DNA from: an uncultured Porphyromonas sp.
GTDB taxonomy: Bacteria > Bacteroidota > Bacteroidia > Bacteroidales > Porphyromonadaceae
Direction of reading: 5' to 3'
Assembly: GCA_945965245.1 (NCBI GenBank)
Contig: CAMFNC010000171.1
Span: 1-6,217 of the forward strand
DNA: 6,217 nucleotides
Numbering within the stretch: position 1 is the first letter of the stretch; every line of letters begins with the position of its first letter. The translations under genes and the position numbers were made by a program. The notes beneath the pieces were generated by a model. That model was not told the origin of the DNA, did not search any database, and saw only the letters and a list, made by a program, of their open reading frames with translations. Shown piece by piece: positions 1 to 6,217 of the stretch.

Positions 1-1013
1 AAAAAAAGCGACTCCGACCACAGCTGGCGGATGATGGCACTGCGACTGCTGCCGAGCAATTTTTTCAGAGACACTTCTCGTCCGCGGCTGCCGGCTTGTG
101 CCAGCGTCAGATTGATGTAACTGATGATGGCAATAATCAGAATGAGCAAAGAGGTTCCCGTGAACAGTCGGATACGTGAAAGATTGCCTCGCTGCGAAAC
201 ACTATAACCACGTTCATCCCCCACCGGTTCCATATAGCACTTGAGCAACGGATTCAGCACTGCCTGCGCCTTTTCATCGAACGCATAAGTAATATCCTTG
301 CCCTTCATCAACTTCTGCACCGTGGCGGTTTGGGGGATGAGGTTCACTCCCGGGCGTGCTTTCAGATATGCCCAATAGCTGCCGTGATTCCAATCATTGG
401 GCTGCGGCTCCAGAGCAAACAGCAGTTGCATCGGCTTGATGTGGCTGTTGCTCGGCATATCCCTCATAATCCCGGTGACACGGAATGTCTGCTTCTGCTT
501 CTCCCAATTCACATAGCAGATTTCCTTGCCGATGGGCGATTTGTCGCCAAAGAGGGTTTGAGCCAGACTTTCCGAGATTACGGCACTGTTTTTATCTGCC
601 AACACGGTGGCAGGGTCTCCATCCCGAAGCGTATAACCGGAAAAGAAAGTAAAGAAATTGGCATCCACACCCAATCGTCCGATGATAATGCCATCGGACG
701 GCTTTTCGGGACGAAAAACGTAATCTTCGTGATTCCATTCTCCCACACGGCATACGTCCTCCACATCGGGCATCTGTTCTTTCAATATGGTGGCGGCAGG
801 GTATGTGGTTATGGGGCCGCTCATCCCCTCCATCTCCGATTTGTAATTGAGTTGATAAATGCGGTCGGCATCGGGTTGGAAAGCATCTGCGCTGTTTTCA
901 CGATTCACATAGAAACCCAGCAGAATAACAAAAGTGAGCGACAAGGCAAAGCCTACCACGGTCACAAACGTATAGAGCTTATTACGACTCAGATATTTCA
1001 AGTAGGTACGCAT
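1..1013 (-). CDS. FtsX/MacB-type ABC transporter permease B, N-terminal part (runs off the left edge)
   Basis: Reading the minus strand from ATG at 1013 gives 337 uninterrupted codons to the window edge, so the gene is cut by the window, not visibly broken. The product begins MRTYLKYLSRNKLYTFVTV, has a first membrane segment at about residues 14-36, then a periplasmic MacB-core-like domain at about 40-275 (with a VISESLAQTLFGDKSPIGKEI stretch around 145-165 typical of that domain). A second membrane segment at about 282-303 leads into the start of an FtsX domain, NLTLAQAGSRGREVSLKKLLG. The family's usual length is near 780-800 residues, so over half is missing. It is an inner-membrane subunit of a type VII ABC system and carries no ATPase domain. 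It starts 16 bp after the stop of permease A, to which it is clearly paralogous; the shared first 19 residues confirm the start. There is no Shine-Dalgarno sequence. Substrate unknown. The family assignment is firm. Confidence 0.93.
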   Translation of the reverse strand, partial: MRTYLKYLSRNKLYTFVTVVGFALSLTFVILLGFYVNRENSADAFQPDADRIYQLNYKSEMEGMSGPITTYPAATILKEQMPDVEDVCRVGEWNHEDYVFRPEKPSDGIIIGRLGVDANFFTFFSGYTLRDGDPATVLADKNSAVISESLAQTLFGDKSPIGKEICYVNWEKQKQTFRVTGIMRDMPSNSHIKPMQLLFALEPQPNDWNHGSYWAYLKARPGVNLIPQTATVQKLMKGKDITYAFDEKAQAVLNPLLKCYMEPVGDERGYSVSQRGNLSRIRLFTGTSLLILIIAIISYINLTLAQAGSRGREVSLKKLLGSSRSAIIRQLWSESLF

Positions 1014-1029
1014 AAAAGGACTGATTGAT

Positions 1030-3390
1030 TTATTCGTTTTTGAGATATTTAACAGGGTTGGCACGTGAAGCCCTCCAACTCTGTGATGAGGTACTTATTA
1101 AAGATAATATCATAATAATGAAGGTGGCAACGGCAAAAATCCACCAACTAAGCGTAATATGATAGGCAAAGGTTTGCAACCAACGATTCATGGCCCACCA
1201 TGATATGGGGAAAGCTATCAACACGGCTATGCCCAAAAGGGAGAGCGACTGCACGTTCAGCATAGTCATGATGGAAAAATCCGTGGCACCATTGACTTTG
1301 CGCACGGCTATCTCCTTTTCTTTTTGCTTAATCATATAGAGGCTCATGGCAAAGACTCCCATCAGCATAATCAGTACTGTTAAGCATGCAAATGCCATTA
1401 TCAACTGAGACAAATGAGTCTGCGAACTATACCGTTCGCGAATGATTTCGTCTGCCCATTGCAATTCTACATCTTCTGCTCCGGTCACCTTTTTGTATGT
1501 ATTGCCAATAGCTTTGTGAGCCATACTTTTATCGGTGCGATCGGATATGCGTACCAAGGTATACCAAGGATATGTAGATGGGTATAATGGCCTTATTTGC
1601 AAAGGCGGTTGCTCCATATCCAATGGTTTGAACTTGATATTCGGGATACTTGCCACCATCCGATAGCGTGTATTATCCTCATCGCCTTGCGTAAATATCC
1701 CGGTTTGAGGATCGGGGCACACGGCATTGATCATCCCGATATTTCCACATTCGGGGATGACCTCGGTTTCTCTAATTCGCTCTACATCAAAAAGCACGTC
1801 CAGTGGCTCATTGGTCAGCAGTGTAGGCTCGATTTCAAAAAAAGAAAAGAAAGCCGAATCCACCACCATTTCCCAAGAACTTACACTCACACCGTTTTTG
1901 CTAAAAGACATATTATTCAATCCTTGGATGGGATTGCCACAGGCAAATGTTATCATCTCCACCCCGGGTATTTTCTTTAGTTCGGAACGTAGCAAATTTT
2001 GAGGCACGGTATCGACCTGATTATGTATCCACAATACGCCACGTGTACGAAATCCCAAATCTGCATGAATGAGGTAATGGGTCTGTCGGATAATCACAAA
2101 GCTGCAAACCAAGAGTGCCAATGAAATGGTATATTGAAATACAATCAATATTTTGGAATAGATATTCTTAACCTTATAGCGCAGTGTGCCTTTAATCACT
2201 TCTATGGGTTTGAATCGAGATATAACCCATGCCGGAATGATACCGGAAAGTAGCGAAATGAAACAGACAAAGGCTAACATCAATATAAGTGACATCGGGG
2301 TAAATATTTGTTTGAGGTTAAGCGTGGTTTCCAATACCCGATTAAAGTAAGACTCCGAAGCAAAAGCTAGGACAATCCCTAATAAAAAAGTAAACAAAGT
2401 CATGGTCACAGATTCTGTCAGCAACTTGCGAACCACCGTGGAACGACTACCACCAAGAAGTCTGCGAATAGCCGCCTCTTTGCCTCGGAAGCCGGCTTGT
2501 GCCAAAGTCATATTCACATAATTAAGCACGGCTATTACCAAAATCAAAAGCACAATAAGAGTCAGCACACGCACTTTGGTCTTACTATTGTGATTGGCAT
2601 CCATGCTACCACCTTGGGACCGAGCATCATAATAACAATCTCTTAGCGAAAGAAAATGCAGCTCCTTTTGAAATCCTTGCTGATACATCCACATCCGCTC
2701 ATCATTCTGAAAAGTATTCAGAAGAAAATTTTCTTTACCTCGAACATCGGTTCCTGCCTTCAGAAGGTAGAAAGCTGTGAAGCTGCAATTACCCCATCTG
2801 AATGCATTATCGCCACGCATATCGTGAAGCAACTGATAGTTGCCCACCACATCCACCGGTTTGAACAGCGAATTATACGGAAACTCTTCCATGACACCCG
2901 AAACCACATAATCGGCTTTATCTAAAGTAATGGACTGCCCAACCGGGTTCTTTTCTCCATATAATTGTCTACTCAATTTTCGGGTAATCACCACGGATTT
3001 GGGACTTAATAATACTTCAGAGGGAGATCCGTTTTCGAGCTTAAAATCAAACATGGGGAAAAAGGTACTATCCGCCAGCAAAGCATGAATGCCAAGTTTT
3101 TCTCCCAATGCTGTCTTGACAGAAAAATCCACACTACTGATACGACAATAAGAGTCTATTTCCGGTAATAACCCTTGGATGACTTCCGGAGCCAAGTTCG
3201 AGCAATTGGATGCTTCTTCCGAAACTATCATAAATATGCGGTCGGCTTTGGAATGAAATTTATCCACCGTCAGTTCGTTGCGGACATACTGCCCCAAAAT
3301 AATCACAAACATCATGGAAACGGAAAATCCGAAGACAGTTACAAACGTGTAGAGCTTATTGCGGCTCAGGTATTTCAGATAGGTACGCAT
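1030..3390 (-). CDS. FtsX/MacB-type ABC transporter permease A (complete, two FtsX domains)
   Basis: This 786-residue protein is a full-length Bacteroidota-style permease with eight predicted membrane segments at about residues 14-36, 273-295, 325-347, 366-390, 412-434, 662-685, 714-733 and 748-768. A MacB-like periplasmic core lies at about 40-270 and a second, more divergent periplasmic domain at about 440-655. Each half ends in an FtsX domain: the first has NMTLAQAGFRGKEAAIRRLLG (293-313), the second KQKEKEIAVRKVNGATDFSI (688-707). The C-terminus ANPVKYLKNE is the usual end of this family. It lacks an ATP-binding domain and should pair with a separate LolD/MacB-like ATPase in the inner membrane, moving a substrate towards the adaptor and channel encoded just upstream, or transmitting force across the membrane as MacB does. 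The start is supported by identity of the first 19 residues to permease B. It begins 35 bp after the adaptor gene. Hand-counted base composition is noticeably more A/T-rich than its neighbours. Substrate unknown. Confidence 0.95.
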   Translation of the reverse strand: MRTYLKYLSRNKLYTFVTVFGFSVSMMFVIILGQYVRNELTVDKFHSKADRIFMIVSEEASNCSNLAPEVIQGLLPEIDSYCRISSVDFSVKTALGEKLGIHALLADSTFFPMFDFKLENGSPSEVLLSPKSVVITRKLSRQLYGEKNPVGQSITLDKADYVVSGVMEEFPYNSLFKPVDVVGNYQLLHDMRGDNAFRWGNCSFTAFYLLKAGTDVRGKENFLLNTFQNDERMWMYQQGFQKELHFLSLRDCYYDARSQGGSMDANHNSKTKVRVLTLIVLLILVIAVLNYVNMTLAQAGFRGKEAAIRRLLGGSRSTVVRKLLTESVTMTLFTFLLGIVLAFASESYFNRVLETTLNLKQIFTPMSLILMLAFVCFISLLSGIIPAWVISRFKPIEVIKGTLRYKVKNIYSKILIVFQYTISLALLVCSFVIIRQTHYLIHADLGFRTRGVLWIHNQVDTVPQNLLRSELKKIPGVEMITFACGNPIQGLNNMSFSKNGVSVSSWEMVVDSAFFSFFEIEPTLLTNEPLDVLFDVERIRETEVIPECGNIGMINAVCPDPQTGIFTQGDEDNTRYRMVASIPNIKFKPLDMEQPPLQIRPLYPSTYPWYTLVRISDRTDKSMAHKAIGNTYKKVTGAEDVELQWADEIIRERYSSQTHLSQLIMAFACLTVLIMLMGVFAMSLYMIKQKEKEIAVRKVNGATDFSIMTMLNVQSLSLLGIAVLIAFPISWWAMNRWLQTFAYHITLSWWIFAVATFIIMILSLISTSSQSWRASRANPVKYLKNE

Positions 3391-3425
3391 AAAGATGTAT
3401 TTAATGATGTATGAGATTCATGAGT

Positions 3426-4676
3426 TTATTTGAGGATGAGTTCTTGTGCATCTCCGAATGATTCGTAAGATGAGGTAACCACGCGTTCGCCGGGTTGGAG
3501 ACCGGAAGTAACTTCGTAAAACTGCGGATTTTGCCGACCAATGGTGATTTCGCGACGCACGGCACGTTTGCCGTCTTTGCTCAAGACATAAATCCACTGA
3601 CCGCCCGTGGTCTGATAGAAAGCTCCGCGAGGTATCATGATGGCCCGTTGCGGTTGTCCCAATTGCAAATTGATATAATAGGTCTGACCGGTGCGGATAT
3701 TATCGGGGCGTTCGCCACTGAACACAAACTCGGTGCGGAATTGCTTGTCGCGCACCTCCGGGAATACTTTGCGCACCCGCAAGCCAAAATTCTTGTCCTG
3801 ACGCTCGAAAGAGGCTTCCAAATCGGGACGCACACGGTCTATATAGTGCTCGTCTATCATGGCTTCCACCTTATAGTCGCTAAGCACATTGATTTGACCG
3901 ATTTTCATACCAGCACCCACATTCTGTCCGATTTCTACTTCCAGCAAGCCCAACTGACCATCCACCGGAGCTTTGATGTCCAAATCGGAAACACGCTCAC
4001 GAACCAACATGAGGTTTTGCTGCATATTGTGCAGGCTTTCCTCCATTTGCTTGACTTGAATACCTCGGTAGATTTCGTCCTGCTTCTGACGTTCGCGCAC
4101 CAGATTATACGACTCTTTGGCCACACGGGCATCTTCCGCAGCTTGCAGATATTCTTCGCGTGAGCAAAGCTTCTCTTCATACAGTTTGGCAAACTGATCG
4201 GCACGGCGTTGCTTGCGGGTCACATCGGTTTCCAATTGCAGCCGCTCGCGCTTTAGGTTCAGACGATCCTGTTCCATAGTCACTTGGGTATTGCGCAGGA
4301 AGTTCTGTTTTTCTGCCAGCTGCGCTTCGCTATTGAGTATATTGAGCGTCATGTTCGGATTGGTCAGACGCACCAGCACCTGCCCACGGTGTACCATGGT
4401 ACCCTCTTCCACCAATTTCTCGGCCACCACTCCGCCCTCCAATGCACTCAATTGGATGGAACTGATGGGCTGCACCTGTCCATTGATGCGCACATAATCA
4501 TTAAATTCGCCTGAAGTCACATCGCTCACGGTCACTTTGTCGCGCTCCACACGATACTTGGCGGCATGATTGCCAAAAATCATCCATCCCAAAGCTGCCA
4601 GCAACAGCACACCGCCGGCTATATAAGGAATATGTTTGCGCTTCAGACCTTTTTTCTTTTCGATTTTTCTGTCCAT
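3426..4676 (-). CDS. HlyD/MacA-type periplasmic adaptor (membrane-fusion protein)
   Basis: A 416-residue adaptor that would link the inner-membrane permeases to the outer-membrane channel across the periplasm. A Lys/Arg-rich cytoplasmic tail (residues 1-14) precedes one membrane anchor at about 17-35. The first half of the lipoyl (barrel-sandwich) domain is at about 70-110 (GGVVAEKLVEEGTMVHRGQVL). A long charged heptad-rich helical hairpin follows at about 113-230, then the second lipoyl half beginning DLDIKAPVDGQLG (231-243), the classic I-x-A-P-x-D-G signature. A beta-barrel at about 266-345 and a membrane-proximal domain at about 346-416, containing IPRGAF and GLQPGERVV, complete the fold. 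Length and domain order are normal for the family. It lies 21 bp after the TolC-like gene and 35 bp before permease A. The leader is A-rich with no Shine-Dalgarno. RND pumps use similar adaptors, but two adjacent FtsX permeases make an ABC system far more likely. Confidence 0.95.
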   Translation of the reverse strand: MDRKIEKKKGLKRKHIPYIAGGVLLLAALGWMIFGNHAAKYRVERDKVTVSDVTSGEFNDYVRINGQVQPISSIQLSALEGGVVAEKLVEEGTMVHRGQVLVRLTNPNMTLNILNSEAQLAEKQNFLRNTQVTMEQDRLNLKRERLQLETDVTRKQRRADQFAKLYEEKLCSREEYLQAAEDARVAKESYNLVRERQKQDEIYRGIQVKQMEESLHNMQQNLMLVRERVSDLDIKAPVDGQLGLLEVEIGQNVGAGMKIGQINVLSDYKVEAMIDEHYIDRVRPDLEASFERQDKNFGLRVRKVFPEVRDKQFRTEFVFSGERPDNIRTGQTYYINLQLGQPQRAIMIPRGAFYQTTGGQWIYVLSKDGKRAVRREITIGRQNPQFYEVTSGLQPGERVVTSSYESFGDAQELILK

Positions 4677-4697
4677 AACGGGTATTTATTTTTTGAT

Positions 4698-6071
4698 TTA
4701 TTCAATGTTTCCGGCTTCACCTTGATAATAGCTCACATATCTGCATTTGAGCAAGTACTGCGTATGGGCACGCAGGCAATTGATACGTGCCTCCAGATAG
4801 CGGTTGGCCACGGCAGACAGTTCGATAGCATTAATCAATCCCACCTCATAACGCCGAACAGCAGCCCGATAGGCCAATCCGGTGGCTTTGACGTTTGCCA
4901 CACCCTGCACATATTGCTCCAGAGCGCCTTGCATATCACCCACCTGACGCATCACATCTATATATAAGGAGTGGCGCGCACGCTCTTCCTCCAGATGTGC
5001 CGTCAGCCGATTGGCACGGGCACGAGTGAGCGATGTGGTGGTACTGAAGCCGGTAAAAATGGGAATGAATATATTCAACCCCACATAACTACCCCGGCGG
5101 TTCTTGATTTGCTCCCGAAACGGTTCGTATGCCGAACCGTCCATAAAGCGAGAGAAACCGGTATTGAAGCCTGCCGACAAACTGATACGAGGCATCAGAG
5201 ACCCGAATGCTGCTTTGGCAGAAGCATCGGCAGCACGAGCTTGCAGGCGAGCCATCTGCATGGTGGGGTCGGTCTGCAAGGCAGTGGCATATATCCGGTC
5301 TGCATCGGTCTGCATCAATGGCACGGATACGCTATCCAATATCATCATGGGGATGGAGTCCACAAGCAATTCACGCTCTATCTCCCAATTCATTTTTTCC
5401 TTGAGTTGTAGCTCGGCTATGCGCATCTGCGTACGGGCAGCTGTCAGTTTGGCGCGATCATCCGCCTCGCGTGCGGCCACCTCCAGCACATCGGCATGGG
5501 ATTTATTGCCCAATTCTTCCATGCGGCTGATTTGGCGGAGTAAATGGCTGCTCTCTTGCAGCTTTTCCTCCGCCAAACGCAACAAACCACGATTATATAA
5601 GAGATTGTAATACGCTTCGGCAGTGCCCAAAGCTATAAGACGATGCTGTTTGCGCACATCCATTTGTGCCCCTTGACGTATCAGACGCTGTTCCTCCACC
5701 TGAAAGAGGCTTCTGAAACCATCGAAGAGCGTCATGCCGGCACTGATGCCATACGAATTACTGAAACTATTGACATCTGTATAAGTATTGGTTTCGGCAT
5801 TCAGACCGCGACCAAAATTGAAAGAAGCATTGCTCGAAGCACTGATTTCGGGCAATAGATTGCCGATGGCTCGACGATATTCGGCGCGTGCCGAACGCAA
5901 ACGTGCATGGGCACTGCGCACATCAATGGAGTGGATGCGGGCATAGCGAATACAGCTATCCAGGCTCATGGGCACGGAATCCGGGGTGTGCTGCGCCAGA
6001 AGCCGGGGGGCACCCGAAAGCAAGACGGCCAGAAGCGGCAAAGCCATGCGGCGATAGAGTTTAGAAATCAT
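4698..6071 (-). CDS. TolC-family outer-membrane efflux protein
   Basis: A 457-residue outer-membrane channel subunit, expected to trimerise and form the exit duct of the tripartite machine. Residues 1-26 look like a signal peptide: a basic n-region (SKLYRRM), a hydrophobic core ALPLLAVLLSG, and a likely cleavage after LLA before QHTPD. Two OEP repeats follow, at about 35-230 and 255-450. Repeat 1 has SLDSCIRYARIHSIDVRSA, then NLLPEISASSNASFNFG, and an outer-membrane strand region AGMTLFDGF. Repeat 2 has the matching SLMPRISLSAGFNTGF and GLNIFIPIFTGF. Long alpha-helical, Ala/Glu/Arg-rich stretches flank these, as expected for the periplasmic barrel. Length is typical. It is the first gene after the regulatory region and precedes the adaptor by 21 bp. 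The ATG at 6071 is chosen because the basic n-region before Met9 completes a normal signal peptide. No Shine-Dalgarno is present. Confidence 0.95.
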   Translation of the reverse strand: MISKLYRRMALPLLAVLLSGAPRLLAQHTPDSVPMSLDSCIRYARIHSIDVRSAHARLRSARAEYRRAIGNLLPEISASSNASFNFGRGLNAETNTYTDVNSFSNSYGISAGMTLFDGFRSLFQVEEQRLIRQGAQMDVRKQHRLIALGTAEAYYNLLYNRGLLRLAEEKLQESSHLLRQISRMEELGNKSHADVLEVAAREADDRAKLTAARTQMRIAELQLKEKMNWEIERELLVDSIPMMILDSVSVPLMQTDADRIYATALQTDPTMQMARLQARAADASAKAAFGSLMPRISLSAGFNTGFSRFMDGSAYEPFREQIKNRRGSYVGLNIFIPIFTGFSTTTSLTRARANRLTAHLEEERARHSLYIDVMRQVGDMQGALEQYVQGVANVKATGLAYRAAVRRYEVGLINAIELSAVANRYLEARINCLRAHTQYLLKCRYVSYYQGEAGNIE

Positions 6072-6105
6072 AGGTTTATGCAGTTTACTGTTTGTTTCTG
6101 CTTAA

Positions 6106-6127
6106 AACCGTGCCAAAACCGTGCCAA
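6106..6127 (-). promoter_or_regulatory. Putative sigma-54 (-24/-12) promoter built from an 11-bp tandem repeat
   Basis: On the minus strand, 6126-6111 reads TGGCACG-GTTT-TGGCA, one mismatch from the sigma-54 consensus TGGCACG-N4-TTGCA, with exact GG-N10-GC spacing (GG at 6125/6124, GC at 6113/6112). This predicts transcription starting near 6100 and a leader of about 28 nt before the TolC-like ATG. The element is made of two perfect, adjacent copies of TTGGCACGGTT (6127-6117 and 6116-6106). The second copy has its own -24 half, but its downstream AAGC gives GG-N11-GC, one base too long, so it is the weaker candidate. The match, position and upstream inverted repeats together make a sigma-54 promoter the best reading. 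It is not experimentally shown. Confidence 0.72.
6106..6127 (-). repeat. Perfect 11-bp direct tandem repeat (two copies)
   Basis: Two contiguous identical copies of TTGGCACGGTT occupy 6127-6117 and 6116-6106 on the minus strand. The 11-base periodicity continues one base upstream (6128) and two bases downstream (6105-6104), about 25 bases in all. It coincides with the putative sigma-54 element, and the -12 half of the best promoter is formed by the start of the second copy. Confidence 0.95.
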
Positions 6128-6145
6128 ATACTCTATAATATTGAA

Positions 6146-6158
6146 GATCAATGAATTA
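6146..6158 (+). promoter_or_regulatory. Possible IHF/HU-type bend site between enhancer boxes and promoter
   Basis: The plus strand reads GATCAATGAATTA, matching the IHF consensus WATCAANNNNTTR at every specified base except the first. It sits in an A/T-rich spacer (about 6128-6180) midway between the TGTAAAG boxes and the -24/-12 element, where DNA bending assists many sigma-54 promoters. The consensus is from enterobacterial IHF and A/T-rich DNA yields chance matches, so this is a weak call. Confidence 0.25.
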
Positions 6159-6180
6159 ACAAAACAAGAAAAAATCAAAA

Positions 6181-6211
6181 GTGTAAAGAAACTTTACAGT
6201 GAAGTGTAAAG
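6181..6211. promoter_or_regulatory. Putative enhancer (upstream activating) sites: three TGTAAAG boxes in alternating orientation
   Basis: Plus-strand TGTAAAG at 6182-6188, its exact complement CTTTACA at 6192-6198, and TGTAAAG again at 6205-6211 form two overlapping perfect 7-bp inverted repeats, with spacers of 3 and 6 bp. The outer boxes extend to the shared 10-mer AAGTGTAAAG (6179-6188 and 6202-6211). Their centres lie about 90 and 101 bp upstream of the start predicted from the -24/-12 element, the normal range for NtrC-family activators, which bind dyad sites as dimers and contact sigma-54 polymerase by looping. The identity of the binding protein is inferred. Because the boxes approach the window edge, further boxes or a divergent gene sharing them cannot be excluded. 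Confidence 0.6.
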
Positions 6212-6217
6212 GGTGTA

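Larger units (their letters stand above)
1..6100 (-). other. Inferred single transcription unit: TolC-like, adaptor, permease A, permease B and beyond
   Basis: Four same-strand genes are separated by only 21, 35 and 16 bp. None of these gaps holds a GC-rich hairpin followed by a T-run, and the products are known partners of one machine. Transcription most likely begins near 6100 at the sigma-54-type element and continues past the left edge. The gap between permeases A and B (1014-1029) and the gap between adaptor and permease A (3391-3425) contain nothing recognisable apart from A/T-rich leader sequence. Confidence 0.8.

Noticed and set aside
1..7. Run of seven A at the left edge as a possible terminator tail
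   Set aside because: It lies inside the open frame of permease B (coding Phe and neighbouring codons) and no hairpin precedes it.
330..1028. Plus-strand 232-codon open frame
   Set aside because: It lies antisense to permease B, whose minus-strand translation has clear family motifs and continues to the window edge. The plus-strand product has no recognisable domain.
3401..3421. Six-codon minus-strand mini-ORF (MNLIHH) between the adaptor and permease A
   Set aside because: An ATG to TAA stretch this short is expected by chance in a 35-bp A/T-rich gap, and there is no ribosome-binding signal or attenuator hairpin to support a leader peptide.
3495..4163. Plus-strand 222-codon open frame
   Set aside because: Antisense shadow of the adaptor gene. 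The minus-strand frame contains the complete HlyD-type domain order, and the plus product is His/Thr/Ile-rich without motifs.
4971..5610. Several overlapping plus-strand open frames of 65-168 codons
   Set aside because: All are antisense to the TolC-like gene and overlap each other in different frames. None has a recognisable domain or a leader.
6134..6141. TATAAT/TATTAT -10-like hexamer upstream of the operon
   Set aside because: No matching -35 element at proper distance, and Bacteroidota housekeeping promoters use a different -7 signal (TAnnTTTG), which I did not find at a suitable position.
5907..6209. Plus-strand 100-codon open frame crossing the regulatory region
   Set aside because: Its first half is antisense to the TolC-like signal peptide and its second half translates the promoter and enhancer boxes. 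No family resemblance is seen.
1..6217. CRISPR arrays, tRNA or rRNA genes, insertion sequences
   Set aside because: No regularly spaced repeats, no transposase-like frames with terminal inverted repeats, and no RNA-gene hallmarks were seen. Four protein genes and one promoter region account for the whole window.

Overview
The window holds one strand of a Gram-negative envelope transport operon, read entirely on the minus strand (right to left). The style points to Bacteroidales (Bacteroides, Parabacteroides or Prevotella-like). Reasons: the permeases belong to the long two-FtsX-domain type common in Bacteroidota and open with an LSRNKLYT-type N-terminus; there are no purine-rich Shine-Dalgarno sequences before any of the four starts, only A/T-rich leaders; and the type VII (MacB-like) ABC efflux gene set has a TolC-like and a HlyD-like partner. 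The genus cannot be fixed from this sequence alone.

Layout in transcription order: 6217-6072 is a compact regulatory region; 6071-4698 encodes a TolC-family outer-membrane efflux channel; 4676-3426 encodes a HlyD/MacA-type membrane-fusion (adaptor) protein; 3390-1030 encodes a complete FtsX/MacB-type ABC permease (permease A); 1013-1 encodes the N-terminal 337 residues of a second, paralogous permease (permease B), which runs off the left edge. Gaps between genes are 21, 35 and 16 bp. No terminator is visible between them, so they look like one transcript. No stretch over 300 bp lacks a gene.

How the parts fit: the two permeases would sit in the inner membrane and be driven by a separate ATPase. 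The adaptor spans the periplasm and the TolC-like channel forms the outer-membrane exit, giving a MacAB-TolC-like tripartite pump or envelope-remodelling machine of unknown substrate. No ATP-binding subunit is encoded here, and it is expected beyond the left edge or elsewhere.

The most informative part is the 146-bp upstream region. It contains a sigma-54 type -24/-12 element (TGGCACG-N4-TGGCA, exact GG-N10-GC spacing) made from a perfect 11-bp tandem duplication. About 65-75 bp further upstream are three alternating TGTAAAG boxes forming two overlapping perfect inverted repeats, the expected arrangement for an NtrC-family enhancer-binding activator. A weak IHF-like sequence lies between them. 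This suggests the operon is switched on by a sigma-54-dependent response regulator rather than expressed constitutively. The gene families are ordinary; I see no clearly new biological system. The duplicated sigma-54 element, the box array and the composition contrast of permease A are what deserve a second look.
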